Shown: positions 45,383 through 55,242, numbered from the stretch's first letter. The stretch is 64,000 bases of DNA from an uncultured Sulfurovum sp. (GCA_902727895.1 CACVAP010000053.1:1-64000); one strand, 5' to 3'. Program-made: numbers and translations. The notes: generated by a model not told the origin, from the sequence alone.

Positions 45383-45905
45383 CTAAGAACCCTTTAAAAT
45401 CACGATCATGTTGACGATCTTTTTCCAGAATTGATTCTCTATTCGACTTCTCTTGAATTCTAATAAGTGAATCAAAAAAAGCTTCTGGTCTAGGAGGACA
45501 TCCTGCAATGTATTCATCAACAGGAATAATCTGATCTATACCTTGAACGGTTGTGTAGTTGTCATAAAAACCACCACTACAAGCACAAGCACCCATGGAG
45601 ATAACCCATTTAGGTTCAGGCATTTGATCGTAGATTTTTTTAAGGATTGGTGCTTGTTTATAACTGATGGTTCCAGCTACTACTAAGAGGTCTGCTTGTC
45701 GTGGAGAAAAACGAACAACTTCAGCCCCAAATCTTGATATATCGTGCTTTGACGCAGCAACGGACATAAACTCAATACCACAACATGCTGTTCCAAATAC
45801 CATTGGCCACATTGAATATGATCTTGCCCAGTTAACAGCTGTATCTAATTTGGTAACAAGTACTGAGTCACCAAGTGAGAGATCTTCCTCTTTTTTTAGT
45901 TCCAT
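45375..45905 (-). CDS. nuoB: NADH-quinone oxidoreductase subunit B
   Basis: 176 residues. NuoB holds the terminal cluster N2 next to quinone; its ligands are in [20 protein letters not shown] and AGCPPRPEA. It overlaps nuoA by 10 bases. Confidence 0.97.
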   Translation of the reverse strand: MELKKEEDLSLGDSVLVTKLDTAVNWARSYSMWPMVFGTACCGIEFMSVAASKHDISRFGAEVVRFSPRQADLLVVAGTISYKQAPILKKIYDQMPEPKWVISMGACACSGGFYDNYTTVQGIDQIIPVDEYIAGCPPRPEAFFDSLIRIQEKSNRESILEKDRQHDRDFKGFLDA

Positions 45906-46258
45906 AATAAAGCCTTTTTCTTATAGATATAAATTAAACCTGCAGAAAGAAGAGCCATAAATGTAAACATCTCTCCCAAACCTAGATAGCCCAATTCTCG
46001 TACATTTACGGCCCACGGAAACATAAAGATGATTTCCACATCAAAAATTACAAAGAGAATAGCAACAATATAAAATTTAATACTAAATTTTATATTGGTA
46101 CCACCTACAGGTTTACTAATACCACTCTCATAGACAGTATTTTTGTTAGCACCTTTTTTTCGTGAGGGTCCTAAGTATGTTGTTAGCATAAACACTGCTG
46201 ATAAAAGAATACCTATGAGTACAAATACAGAAGATGCTAATAGCAGTTCATTTGACAT
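45896..46258 (-). CDS. nuoA: NADH-quinone oxidoreductase subunit A
   Basis: 120 residues, three helices. The conserved loop YESGISKPVGGTNIKFSIKF and the FDVEIIFMFPWA helix are typical. It is the first gene of the nuoA-N operon. A hairpin and two TCG repeats lie in the region upstream. Confidence 0.97.
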   Translation of the reverse strand: MSNELLLASSVFVLIGILLSAVFMLTTYLGPSRKKGANKNTVYESGISKPVGGTNIKFSIKFYIVAILFVIFDVEIIFMFPWAVNVRELGYLGLGEMFTFMALLSAGLIYIYKKKALLWN

Positions 46259-46279
46259 GAAAATTCCTTAAAGTTTTAT

Positions 46280-46309
46280 AATTATCTTTTCTTATGAAGA
46301 AAGATAATT
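46280..46309 (-). promoter_or_regulatory. perfect 10-bp hairpin in the nuoA leader
   Basis: AATTATCTTT and AAAGATAATT flank a ten-base spacer, 22 bases before the nuoA start. It may shape the 5' end of the nuo mRNA or be an operator. Confidence 0.35.
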
Positions 46310-46335
46310 TATTACTTTAAATATATAGTAAACTA

Positions 46336-46421
46336 TTCGCATATCAATCGTTTTATGCGATATGATTCAGTTAATATTTAAGAATTTATGCTTAGAAAAT
46401 CGCATAATAATCGCGTTATTG
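46336..46421 (+). promoter_or_regulatory. two pairs of 11-bp-spaced TCG repeats upstream of nuoA
   Basis: Pair 1: TCGCATATCAA then TCGTTTTATG (half-sites at 46337 and 46348). Pair 2: TCGCATAATAA then TCGCGTTATTG (46400 and 46411). They lie 79-163 bases upstream of the nuoA start. Direct repeats of 10-11 bases are typical for OmpR-type response regulators. A distant inverted TATGCGA is also present at 46354-46360. Confidence 0.45.
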
Positions 46422-46485
46422 AACGGTTTATTATTTAAATAGATTTCAGCCATGAAGAAAGTTCAGCTTTATGAGGAGTTGGGTT

Positions 46486-46704
46486 ATGGAGTTTTTGAAT
46501 TTGAATTTATCAAGAGAGTTTTACCTATACTATATACGAGTAGATGAAGTAAATTATAATCTAGCTAAAGATATTTTAGCCAAGTTAGGACTTAACTATT
46601 CACAAGCCATAAGTGTTTTTAACAATATGGTAGTGATGAACCAAGGTCTTCCTTTTGATGTAAAAATTCCGACTAAAGAGACTGAAAAAGCCTTAAAAAT
46701 GTAG
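46486..46704 (+). CDS. RelB/DinJ-type antitoxin, apparently without toxin
   Basis: 72 residues from the ATG that has AGGAG seven bases upstream; the track start at 46471 overlaps that ribosome binding site. The ribbon-helix-helix pattern YIRVDEVNYNLAKDILAKLG followed by LNYSQAISVFNNMVVMNQGLPFD is that of RelB/DinJ antitoxins. The expected RelE-type toxin does not follow; only a 13-codon open stretch is found. It is an orphan or remnant antitoxin. Confidence 0.75.
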   Translation: MEFLNLNLSREFYLYYIRVDEVNYNLAKDILAKLGLNYSQAISVFNNMVVMNQGLPFDVKIPTKETEKALKM

Positions 46705-46831
46705 ATGATTTATTTAAAAATTTGGATAACTAAATGTATGAAATAGGGTTACCACATCAAGAGTTTATGGATTGAATATTTGCTATAAATAAAAAATGAT
46801 ATAATCAAAATAAACGAGAAAGGTTTATAAA

Positions 46832-47134
46832 ATGATGCAACTACAAATTAGTAACCCTAAAATGCAAAAGATTTTTGAAACACAATTTCACTCTAACACA
46901 GATAAATTTATGGAATTTATTGTTAACTTTGTTAAAGATAATAGTAAAGTTGTAGATAGTTACATTCACAACACTACTACTCCTAAAAAGTTTTCATATC
47001 AAAAACTAGACCCAATGGAAAACTTTTATACATTAGATAAAGATGATAACCATATAGAAATGACAAACCCATTTGAAGATGTTCAAGATTCAGTTACATT
47101 TGCTAAACAACTTAGAGAAGATTCCTATAGATGA
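46832..47134 (+). CDS. probable antitoxin of the PIN-domain toxin
   Basis: 100 residues. The sequence is not clearly of a named antitoxin family. It precedes a PIN toxin gene with a four-base ATGA overlap and is preceded by AAAGG, the arrangement typical of type II antitoxins. The last 20 residues (NPFEDVQDSVTFAKQLREDS) resemble the flexible toxin-binding tails of VapB-like proteins. Confidence 0.7.
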   Translation: MMQLQISNPKMQKIFETQFHSNTDKFMEFIVNFVKDNSKVVDSYIHNTTTPKKFSYQKLDPMENFYTLDKDDNHIEMTNPFEDVQDSVTFAKQLREDSYR

Positions 47135-47499
47135 TATTTCTTGATACCAATATTTTGATTGAATATCTTAAGGGAAATAAATCTATTACTGCTCAATATT
47201 CACCAAATGAACTGTTTATCAATGATATCGTGGTTATGGAACTTTATCAAGGTGCAAAAAGCAAAAATGATTTAAGATTTATTGTCAATGAGATTTCTAA
47301 TTTTAAAATATTAAAGACAAATGATGAAATTATTAAGTTAGCTACTCAATTGCTTAAAGAGTACAATTTATCACATAATATGAAGATGATGGATGCAATT
47401 ATAGTATCTACGGTGATGATTTATGATATCCCTTTAATGACTTTAAACTTGAAAGATTTTAGATATTTAGATGGGGTTAAGTTGGTAGATATAAGATAA
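47131..47499 (+). CDS. PIN-domain toxin, VapC-like
   Basis: 122 residues. The metal-binding acidic residues of PIN ribonucleases are visible: D5 in MIFLDTNILIEYLKG, Glu in VVMELYQGAKS, Asp in KMMDAIIVSTV, and a late Asn/Asp in TLNLKDFRYL. VapC toxins cleave tRNA or rRNA to stop growth. It is coupled to the antitoxin gene by an ATGA overlap. Confidence 0.88.
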   Translation: MIFLDTNILIEYLKGNKSITAQYSPNELFINDIVVMELYQGAKSKNDLRFIVNEISNFKILKTNDEIIKLATQLLKEYNLSHNMKMMDAIIVSTVMIYDIPLMTLNLKDFRYLDGVKLVDIR

Positions 47500-47730
47500 A
47501 AAAGCAAAGATTCTAGGTTAAAATATGAATCTAAAAGAAGATAGAAGTTATAACCATCAACTAATTTGAGATGCTTGACCAAATATTTATTAAAAATTAG
47601 AGAAAAGACTATTCTAGGAAAATTTAAAGAGATATGGTTAGTTGTCGATGCTGAAAAATTGTATAGAATACATTAATTTTTTAAAAGTAGTTTATAAAAG
47701 TCAAAGAATCTGACTCCAAATAATATTATT
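47500..47730. other. non-coding, probably decayed DNA
   Basis: This AT-rich stretch follows the PIN gene and has stops in all frames. Short peptides such as MNLKEDRSYNHQL suggest gene decay, but I cannot assign a parent gene. Confidence 0.4.
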
Positions 47731-47823
47731 TTACTCGTTGTCAATCTCTTTTTTTCTGATGAGGGAGTAGAGACTATTAGAATAATATCGGCAAGAAAAG
47801 CAAATAGTTATGAAAAATGTTAG
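47731..47823 (+). pseudogene. C-terminal remnant of a BrnT-type toxin
   Basis: One frame reads LLVVNLFFSDEG followed by ETIRIISARKANSYEK and a stop. The IRIISARKA segment near the C-terminus is the hallmark of BrnT (DUF497) ribonuclease toxins. The N-terminal half is missing (an in-frame stop lies about 36 bases upstream) and no BrnA antitoxin follows. It lies next to two other toxin-antitoxin genes. Confidence 0.6.
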
Positions 47824-47857
47824 TTCATTTTATAAAAGGATTGAAGGAGAAAGAAGA

Positions 47858-47886
47858 AACAGCATAAAATAAAATTTTATGCTGTT
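47858..47886 (-). terminator. terminator after the aldehyde dehydrogenase gene
   Basis: A perfect 12-bp stem (AACAGCATAAAA / TTTTATGCTGTT) with a five-base loop lies 25 bases after the stop. On the minus strand it is followed by TTTCTTCTTTCTCC. Confidence 0.65.
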
Positions 47887-47910
47887 TTGAGTCGCTTAGT
47901 TAAGCGTTTT

Positions 47911-49302
47911 TTAGAGTGATGGAGATTTAATAACCATCAGTTTTTCATTTGTCATTTCTTCCATAGAGTGACCAATACCACCTAGACCAAGTCCAGATGC
48001 TTTTGCTCCACCAAATGGCATCCAGTCAACTCTGAATGCTGTATGATCATTAACCATAACAGCTGTACCATTAAGTCTTTTAACACCTTTAAGTGCTGTG
48101 TCAATGTTCTTTGTAAAGATAGCAGCTTGGAATGAAACTTCCAAAGAGTTTGCACGGTCAAATGCATCTTCAATGTCACTGTAGCTGTAAACACAAACTA
48201 CTGGTCCAAATACTTCATGCGTAGAAACTTGAATGTCATCTTTAGGGTTTAATAAAACCGTTGGTTCATAACATGAATCAGAGATACGTTTACCACCAGT
48301 TAAAACTTTGGCTCCTGTATCAACAGCTTCTTGTACCCATTCTTCAATTCTGTTTACTTCATTATGATTAATCAGTGGACCAACATCTGTTTTTGGATCA
48401 AGTTGGTCACCAACTACTAGTTTAGAAGCATAGTCAGCAAGTCTAGTACTTACTTCATCTACAATACTCTCATGTACATAAACACGTTGAACTGATACAC
48501 ATACTTGACCAGCGTGGTAGAAACCACCTTTACCAATAGAAGGAATCAAATCATCAATATCAGCATCTGGCTCAATAATAACTGGTGCAACACCACCATG
48601 CTCAAGAGCAACACGTGTTCCATCGGCTACTTTTGAGTTTAAGTACCAACCAACAAAACCTGAACCAATAAAAGTTAAGAAATTAATCTTAGGAGAAGTT
48701 GCTAGAAGTTCTCCTCCTTTTCTGTCACAAACTACAGCTTGCGCCCAACCTTTAGGAAGACCAGCCTCTTCAAGGATTTCTACAAGTTTAACAGCAGACA
48801 TTGGTGTTTGTGTCGCTGGTTTAATAATTACAGAACATCCTGCAGCCAATGCAGGAATTACTTGGTGTACTGCAAGGTTAAACGGGTGGTTAAAAGCTGA
48901 AATAGCAGCTACAACACCAATTGGTTCTTTTAGTGTGTATGCCATACGGTTTGCTGAAGAAAGAGTATGCCCCATCGCAATCTCTTTCCCTTCAGATTTA
49001 CCTATCTCTTCAATGGCAATTTTAATACCATTAATAGCACGTACAATTTCTACTTTAGAATCTACGTAAGGTTTTCCACCTTCACTTGCACAAAGAATTG
49101 TAAGTTCTTCAATTTGTGAAGACATAATCTCCATTGTTTTTTCTAAAATTTCTACACGTCTATATTTAGGAAGATGACTTTTATGATCATTAAAAGTATC
49201 TTGAGCAAGAGTTAGTGCTTCCTCTACTTCTTCAACTGAGCTAAATGGTACAGTTCCTACTACTTTTCCATCAAATGGGGTGGTTACTTCTATTGTTGTC
49301 AT
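47911..49302 (-). CDS. NAD(P)-dependent aldehyde dehydrogenase
   Basis: 463 residues, ALDH superfamily. The catalytic Cys is in GQVCVSVQRV and the Glu general base is in ALEHGGVAP; SAFNHPFNLAVHQVIPALAAG and TFIGSGFVGW are the cofactor-binding segments. The sequence is closest in feel to lactaldehyde/glyceraldehyde-type enzymes, but the substrate cannot be fixed. It follows the TPP enzyme gene after 28 bases; such a pair could turn a 2-oxoacid into an acid via an aldehyde. Confidence 0.88.
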   Translation of the reverse strand: MTTIEVTTPFDGKVVGTVPFSSVEEVEEALTLAQDTFNDHKSHLPKYRRVEILEKTMEIMSSQIEELTILCASEGGKPYVDSKVEIVRAINGIKIAIEEIGKSEGKEIAMGHTLSSANRMAYTLKEPIGVVAAISAFNHPFNLAVHQVIPALAAGCSVIIKPATQTPMSAVKLVEILEEAGLPKGWAQAVVCDRKGGELLATSPKINFLTFIGSGFVGWYLNSKVADGTRVALEHGGVAPVIIEPDADIDDLIPSIGKGGFYHAGQVCVSVQRVYVHESIVDEVSTRLADYASKLVVGDQLDPKTDVGPLINHNEVNRIEEWVQEAVDTGAKVLTGGKRISDSCYEPTVLLNPKDDIQVSTHEVFGPVVCVYSYSDIEDAFDRANSLEVSFQAAIFTKNIDTALKGVKRLNGTAVMVNDHTAFRVDWMPFGGAKASGLGLGGIGHSMEEMTNEKLMVIKSPSL

Positions 49303-49330
49303 TATTAATCCTTAATTTTATTTGTTTAGT

Positions 49331-50977
49331 TTATTGTATTTTTACTCTATCATGTAATAGTTCATTTAAAATAGAATGATTTAACGAATAGTCAACGGCT
49401 AAATCAATCAGATGAACACCTTTTGAATTGACACAATGTTCTAAGGTCTTTTCAAAGTCTTCACAAGAATCAGGTCTGTATCCATTTGCACCATACGATT
49501 CTGCGTATTTTACAAAGTCAGGGTTTTCTAAATCTAGTCCATAGTTATCGAAGCCCATACCTTCTTGTTTCCACTTAATCATTCCATAAGAGTTATCGTT
49601 TAATATGATTACTGTAATATCGAGTCCTAGTCTTACTGATGTCTCTAATTCTTGAGAGTTCATCATGAATCCACCATCACCACATACGGTAACAACTTTT
49701 TTGTCAGGATGTACCATTTTAGCAGCCATAGCAGAAGGAAGTCCTGCACCCATTGTTGCCAAAGCGTTATCAAGTAAAAGCGTGTTCGACTCAGCACAAC
49801 GATAATTTCTTGCAAACCAAATCTTATAAACACCATTGTCCAGTGTAAGGATATCAGAAGCACCCAAAGTATTTCGAATACTTTTAACAGCTCTTTGAGG
49901 TAATATAGGGAAACGTGCATCTTCGAAATATTTAGAAAGTTTGTCTTTTACCAGACCAATTACTTCCATGTCTACTTTAAAGTCCCAGTGATCTTGTTTT
50001 GAAATAGCTGAAGTAATTGAAGACATATTTGTCGCAATATCACCAATAACATCCAGTTGTGGGAAATAAGTATCATCTACTTCTGAAGGTAAGAAGTTAA
50101 TGTGAATTACTTTTGTCGCATCTGGTTCATTACTCATAAAGAATGGTGGCTTTTCAATTACATCATGTCCAACATTAATAATTAAGTCGGCTTTATCAAT
50201 AGCATCATGAATAAAGTCATCCATAGAAAGTGCTGCCGTTGAAAGACAAAGTTTATGATTTTCATCAACCACACCTTTACCCATTTGTGTTGAGAAGAAA
50301 GGAATACCTGTTTCATTAACAAAGTCAGTTAGTACATGACCAATACGGTTTCTGTTTGCACCTGCTCCAATTAATAATAAAGGAGATTTCGCAGTCTCAA
50401 TCATTTTTACAGCTTCATTCACAAGTTGTTTACATGCCATAGGATAACGTACACTTTTCACTGGGTAAACATTATCTTCTACTTCTTCAGCAGCAATGTC
50501 TTCAGGAAGTTCAATATGCACAGCACCGGGACGTTCTGTTGTTGCTATTTTGAAAGCATCTCTTACCATACCTGGAATATTATTACCATTTACTACTTGT
50601 TTTGCATACTTAGTCATAGGTTTCATCATACCAACAATGTCAATAATCTGGAATCTACCTTGTTTTGATTTTTTAATAGGTTTTTGACCTGTAATCATCA
50701 TCATTGGCATTGCACCTAATTGTGCATAAGCTGCTGCTGTTGCGAAGTTAGTAGCACCGGGTCCAAGTGTCGAAATACAAACACCAACTTTACCTGTTAA
50801 ACGTCCATAAGTTGCTGCCATAAATCCTGCAGCTTGTTCGTGACGTGTTAAAATCAATTTTATGTCTGACTTTCTTAATGACTCTAAAAAGTCTAAATTC
50901 TCTTCTCCGGGGATACCAAAGATATATTCTACACCCTCATTTTCTAATACTTTTACCAATAAATCAGAAGCTTTCAT
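49331..50977 (-). CDS. thiamine-diphosphate-dependent enzyme, acetolactate synthase-like
   Basis: 548 residues with the three-domain layout of the family. The N-terminal Glu (E47 in LTRHEQAAGFMAATYGR) activates TPP; the TPP/Mg motif is GDGGFMMNSQELE to NDNSYGM. The FAD-fold middle domain is present in outline. It may be a catabolic acetolactate synthase, or a 2-oxoacid decarboxylase or related enzyme. No regulatory small subunit follows; instead an aldehyde dehydrogenase does. It starts nine bases after the second dynamin-like gene. Confidence 0.82.
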   Translation of the reverse strand: MKASDLLVKVLENEGVEYIFGIPGEENLDFLESLRKSDIKLILTRHEQAAGFMAATYGRLTGKVGVCISTLGPGATNFATAAAYAQLGAMPMMMITGQKPIKKSKQGRFQIIDIVGMMKPMTKYAKQVVNGNNIPGMVRDAFKIATTERPGAVHIELPEDIAAEEVEDNVYPVKSVRYPMACKQLVNEAVKMIETAKSPLLLIGAGANRNRIGHVLTDFVNETGIPFFSTQMGKGVVDENHKLCLSTAALSMDDFIHDAIDKADLIINVGHDVIEKPPFFMSNEPDATKVIHINFLPSEVDDTYFPQLDVIGDIATNMSSITSAISKQDHWDFKVDMEVIGLVKDKLSKYFEDARFPILPQRAVKSIRNTLGASDILTLDNGVYKIWFARNYRCAESNTLLLDNALATMGAGLPSAMAAKMVHPDKKVVTVCGDGGFMMNSQELETSVRLGLDITVIILNDNSYGMIKWKQEGMGFDNYGLDLENPDFVKYAESYGANGYRPDSCEDFEKTLEHCVNSKGVHLIDLAVDYSLNHSILNELLHDRVKIQ

Positions 50978-50986
50978 GTTTGTCCT

Positions 50987-52984
50987 TTATGTAATTTTTG
51001 CAATAGCCGTTAAGGCACTTATTTTATCTCGAATAACGTTTTGTCTTTTTCCTATATAGTCCATGTTGTCTTTGTATATCCGTCGATTTGTATCCTTTAA
51101 GTGATGTAGTTTTATCTGTATATCATGTTTTAATGATGCATCATGATTGGCGTCAAAGACTTCCTTGACAAGCATTGATATCTCATCTTTTTTAGGAAAA
51201 TAGATGGGAAACTTTGTGGGTTCTTTCTGATGTAAAAGTACCGAATTTTCTATCTTATTTTCTAAAGTGTTAAGGCTTGTTCTAAATGCTACAATCAGTT
51301 CGTATTTAAATTTGCTATTGTGTTTCTCAAATTGTAAGGATATGCTGTTTCTCGTTTTATAAAGTTCCTCCTTATATTGTTTCATAATGTTTTCATCAAT
51401 TTGCGCAGCGAAAAGTCGTAAATGTGAAAACTCCATTCCCGAGGCAATATCACGCTTCTTCTTAATCAACATATAACTCATCTGCCATTTTTTGACAGAA
51501 GAATATAGCTTTTTAAAAAGTTGTTTATTCCCACTTTCTATCTGAGACTCTATTAGTTTCATGTTGTCAACATGAACAAGAAGTCTGTGATTCAGTGGAC
51601 TCTCTTTTGCCAAGAGTTCTTTGTCTAACTTTTCTTTGTCTATGGTTGGATGTGAATAACTTTTTTTCTCATAAAGCCCCTTATGCATAAAGCCTTCCTT
51701 CTCAACATAGAGAGCTTGTTCTTTTTTCTGAATATGACCATAAAGTAGGTAAGAGAGATCCTCTATAATCTCATTGTAATCCTCTTCAATATTTGAAAGA
51801 TCTGAAGTACTTGTATCTACCAAATCTTTAAATGCTGTGTGAGATGCCTCTTCTGTATTTTCTAAAATCAAAAGAAGTTGATTGTAAACTTCTATGATTG
51901 ATTCATATTGTTCAATAAGTGCAGCAATCATATTTTGTAATGTGTATATAATTGCAAGCTTTTTCTTCTCTTTTGCAGAGGGAAGAATGTCTTCTTTAAT
52001 AAACTTAAGTACTTCATTAATATTAGAGGCTTTCAGTTTTTCATCTTCCAAACTGTAGTCTTTACTATTAACCTCTACAATATTTTTTTGATGTTCATTA
52101 AAAAGGTTTAGGTAATTGTCTTTATTTTCACCATTACGTCGAATAAATTGCTCTAATAACTCTAAGAAATTTTGTTTCTCTTTCTCTAGAAGTTTCTCTT
52201 TACGATGCGCTCTTCCTTCTAAGGCAAGTTTTGCTGATATAGGCGTTACTTGTGTAAAGTAGTGACTGAATTTTTCTTCAACATAAGCTTTTGTCTGGGC
52301 AATCTGTTCAGGGCTATATTTGTCTTTTTGATTGAGTAAACAAATGGTTTTCTCTTTAAAAGATTTCATATACTCTTCTAAAGTAATAGCCTCAGAATGT
52401 TTTCCAGCATTGTCAATCAGTGAAAGCCAAATAATTCCTCCTACGTGTTGTAGAACCCTATTGGTTGTTTCTGTATCACTTTGAGATTGAGAGTTTAGTC
52501 CAGGAGTATCAACCAAAGAGATACTTCTAAGCAAGTCAAGTGGCGCGTATAAAGTAAGATATTTTATGTCTTTAATTGTACTTTTTCTTTGGTCTAAATA
52601 ACTCTCCATCTCTGTAATGGGTAAAAAAACTGATTTACCTGACACATAAGTTACTTTCATTTCATAACGTTCACCAAAATTGATGTAGGTAACCTTTGAA
52701 GTAACAGGGGTAATACCCGTTGGCAAAATATCTTTTGAAAGTAGGGCATTTAGAAAAGTTGATTTTCCTGATGAAAATTGTCCTACAATGGCTATTTCAA
52801 TAGGGTACTCAACACGGCGTATCTGTTTATTTAATGCTGTTCTTAACTCTTGAGAGGGAAGAAACTTTTCATCTAACAAAGCATTAGCAACACGTTTAAC
52901 ATCACCTAGAAAACCTAACTCAAAATGTTGTTCTTCTTTTTGATTTTGTTTGAATTCATTAACGAATTTTTCTAAAACTTTCAT
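50987..52984 (-). CDS. dynamin-like GTPase (second of a pair)
   Basis: 665 residues. The GTPase motifs are G1 GQFSSGKST (about 68-76), G3 DTPGLNSQ, and G4 LLNQKDKYS. Long helical stretches follow. Bacterial dynamin-like proteins tether or remodel membranes; in Campylobacter jejuni a tandem pair forms a hetero-oligomer, as I recall. The start overlaps the preceding dynamin-like gene by four bases, so the two are made together. Confidence 0.88.
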   Translation of the reverse strand: MKVLEKFVNEFKQNQKEEQHFELGFLGDVKRVANALLDEKFLPSQELRTALNKQIRRVEYPIEIAIVGQFSSGKSTFLNALLSKDILPTGITPVTSKVTYINFGERYEMKVTYVSGKSVFLPITEMESYLDQRKSTIKDIKYLTLYAPLDLLRSISLVDTPGLNSQSQSDTETTNRVLQHVGGIIWLSLIDNAGKHSEAITLEEYMKSFKEKTICLLNQKDKYSPEQIAQTKAYVEEKFSHYFTQVTPISAKLALEGRAHRKEKLLEKEKQNFLELLEQFIRRNGENKDNYLNLFNEHQKNIVEVNSKDYSLEDEKLKASNINEVLKFIKEDILPSAKEKKKLAIIYTLQNMIAALIEQYESIIEVYNQLLLILENTEEASHTAFKDLVDTSTSDLSNIEEDYNEIIEDLSYLLYGHIQKKEQALYVEKEGFMHKGLYEKKSYSHPTIDKEKLDKELLAKESPLNHRLLVHVDNMKLIESQIESGNKQLFKKLYSSVKKWQMSYMLIKKKRDIASGMEFSHLRLFAAQIDENIMKQYKEELYKTRNSISLQFEKHNSKFKYELIVAFRTSLNTLENKIENSVLLHQKEPTKFPIYFPKKDEISMLVKEVFDANHDASLKHDIQIKLHHLKDTNRRIYKDNMDYIGKRQNVIRDKISALTAIAKIT

Positions 52985-55236
52985 GCTTCTAGCCTCTGTA
53001 AAATAAGGCTTAATTTCTCTTTACGAGAAAGAAGTGAAGAGATGCTATCTTCTAAAGAGTCATCTCTATGCTCGAATTGTCTTATACTTTCTTCAAGCAT
53101 TTTTTCTTCATTTTTTTCTTCTTTTTCAATATGCTCAATGTGCGTATAAAAAAGTTGAAAGAATGCTTCAATACGTGCTAAAGATTTATCATGTGCTTTG
53201 GTCTTAATTTGTTCAACGTCCATTTTCTCTGAGATGGTTTCATTTAAATTCACATGTAAAAGGTCAAACTCTTTAGGTTTGTTTTTCGCAATGAGTTGAA
53301 GTACATCCTGCGTGACCTCTTCAGTTGAAAAAGTTAAAAATCCTTTATAAAAAGGTTCAGAGAAAAGCCTCTCAAATTCTGTTTTCAAAAAGTTTAATTG
53401 GCTATTTTTTAAAATTTCAAAACGTTTCTGACAACCTCCAATGAGTTGTTCACAACGTTTATGTAATTTATAACCACAATCCCTTGTAATCTCTAAAACA
53501 CCATCTTTAATGGTTGTGGCAATAATGATTTTGATACGATTTTCATCTGGTTTCTTTTTAGATTTTTGATAAGTGTATTGTACATCTGAAAAAATACGTT
53601 GTGTTAAAAGTACTTTTAAATCTATAAACTCTTCATCTAAGAAAACATCTAATCGTTCAACATAATCAGAGGTTGTTTTTTGTAGGTTTTTAATGTCATT
53701 TCTTAATGCGTTAATGGCACGTTGGCTTTTGGCTTGATGGCTTACTAAACTCTCTTCAAGCTCTTCTTTGTTTTGTGAAAAAAGAGAGAGTTGATAACTG
53801 TCTTTGGCTTGTTGCTCTTCTATGAAATAACGTAGCTTTTCTTTAGATTTGTGTAAAACTAATTCTGCTTTCAAGGCATCTTTACCATAAAGTAATTGTT
53901 CTAAATGCGCTTCAATTGCTAAAATACCTGTTGCTTTAATTTGCTCTTTTTGTACGTCTTTTTGAGTTCGGTACGCCAAGGCTGCTTTTGCTGAAACAGG
54001 AAGAAAATGGATATTCTGAAGTATAAAAGAAAGATGTGATGACTTTCCTAAGGCTTCAAGCTGTGACGAAATAGAAGATTTAGTATAAGCAATAACTTCT
54101 TCCATTTCTGTTGTAGTGACGGTATCTGCATGACTCAAAACTATTAGAAGATGAGATATTTTTTGATACAAAAGTGCATCAATAATAAATTCTACATCTT
54201 TTTGTGTGGCACTTTGATTGACATTCATTAAATGAATCATGGCATCACACTGACTTAAGTACTCTTTACTTATTTCTTCTCTAAGAATCACAGGGTCATC
54301 TAAACCAGGGGTATCAACTATCTCTACACCTGCCGATAAAAAAGGAGCTTCTTGATAAAGTTCAACGGCTTTAACAAGCTTATAATGATTGTCTTTAGAA
54401 GCTGTTGCAGAAGTAAATTCACGCATCTTTTCAATGCTAATATTTTGTTGATAAGATTCTTTATGAATATACTGCTCAACTAAAGAAGTGTTTTCCATTC
54501 TGTTCGTTGTGGTAGCAGAAATCTTTTCCCATTCTTTTTCATTCCAGTAAGAAACATGTGCTGAGGGTTTACCCTCTTTAATGATGGTAAGGTTTGCTGT
54601 TTCTGGCACCATGGAATTACCTAAAATTTCTTTACCAAGTAGAGAATTAATAAGAGTAGATTTTCCTGCATTGATAACCCCTGTTATCCCCACAGAAAAG
54701 CGTTGAGATAAAAGGTAATCTTCAATTTCTAGCAATGATGTTTTATCATTGTTAGATACAAATAGTGTAGAGAGTTCTTTAATGGTCTCTTGAAAGGCTA
54801 TTTTACTGTCTAAAAATGAGTTCTCTTCAACTTTACTTTCTATTTTTCTAGTTGGTTTCCGTGCTTTATGAAATAGAGAAAGAAGTTTTTGATAATTAAC
54901 TTTACTAATAATCTCTTCTTCTCGTAAATATTCTATGTCTTCAAGTACCTGTTTATAATCATAACTAGAGTCTTCACTGGCAAGAAGGGCTAAAATACTG
55001 TTTTTTAAAGGGAGGAGGTCTGAAATATTTGAAACAGGAGGGTGTTCCATTTTTTCTAGAAGCTCTTGAAAACTATTCATATCAATCATTTTTGAAATGT
55101 AATTTTTACTAATTGAAAGAACAAGAGAATAGATACTATATTCGTCTTGATTTAACTCTTTGAATTTTGCAAAAGTTATATCCTGACTGTTTCTAGAATG
55201 AAACAGCAGAAAATAGTTTTTAGAGACCTCTGTCAT
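52981..55236 (-). CDS. dynamin-like GTPase (first of a pair)
   Basis: 751 residues. An N-terminal helical region of about 170 residues precedes the GTPase domain: G1 GVINAGKST, a switch threonine in VPETANLT, G3 DTPGLDDP, G4 LSHADT. The remainder is a long helical stalk with a hydrophobic stretch near KPYKGFLTF-type sequence (here EPFYKGFLTFS) that may touch the membrane. It lies six bases after frdB, so it is probably transcribed with fumarate reductase. Campylobacter jejuni has the same order frdC-frdA-frdB-DLP-DLP, from memory. Confidence 0.87.
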   Translation of the reverse strand: MTEVSKNYFLLFHSRNSQDITFAKFKELNQDEYSIYSLVLSISKNYISKMIDMNSFQELLEKMEHPPVSNISDLLPLKNSILALLASEDSSYDYKQVLEDIEYLREEEIISKVNYQKLLSLFHKARKPTRKIESKVEENSFLDSKIAFQETIKELSTLFVSNNDKTSLLEIEDYLLSQRFSVGITGVINAGKSTLINSLLGKEILGNSMVPETANLTIIKEGKPSAHVSYWNEKEWEKISATTTNRMENTSLVEQYIHKESYQQNISIEKMREFTSATASKDNHYKLVKAVELYQEAPFLSAGVEIVDTPGLDDPVILREEISKEYLSQCDAMIHLMNVNQSATQKDVEFIIDALLYQKISHLLIVLSHADTVTTTEMEEVIAYTKSSISSQLEALGKSSHLSFILQNIHFLPVSAKAALAYRTQKDVQKEQIKATGILAIEAHLEQLLYGKDALKAELVLHKSKEKLRYFIEEQQAKDSYQLSLFSQNKEELEESLVSHQAKSQRAINALRNDIKNLQKTTSDYVERLDVFLDEEFIDLKVLLTQRIFSDVQYTYQKSKKKPDENRIKIIIATTIKDGVLEITRDCGYKLHKRCEQLIGGCQKRFEILKNSQLNFLKTEFERLFSEPFYKGFLTFSTEEVTQDVLQLIAKNKPKEFDLLHVNLNETISEKMDVEQIKTKAHDKSLARIEAFFQLFYTHIEHIEKEEKNEEKMLEESIRQFEHRDDSLEDSISSLLSRKEKLSLILQRLEA

Positions 55237-55242
55237 AACGAT

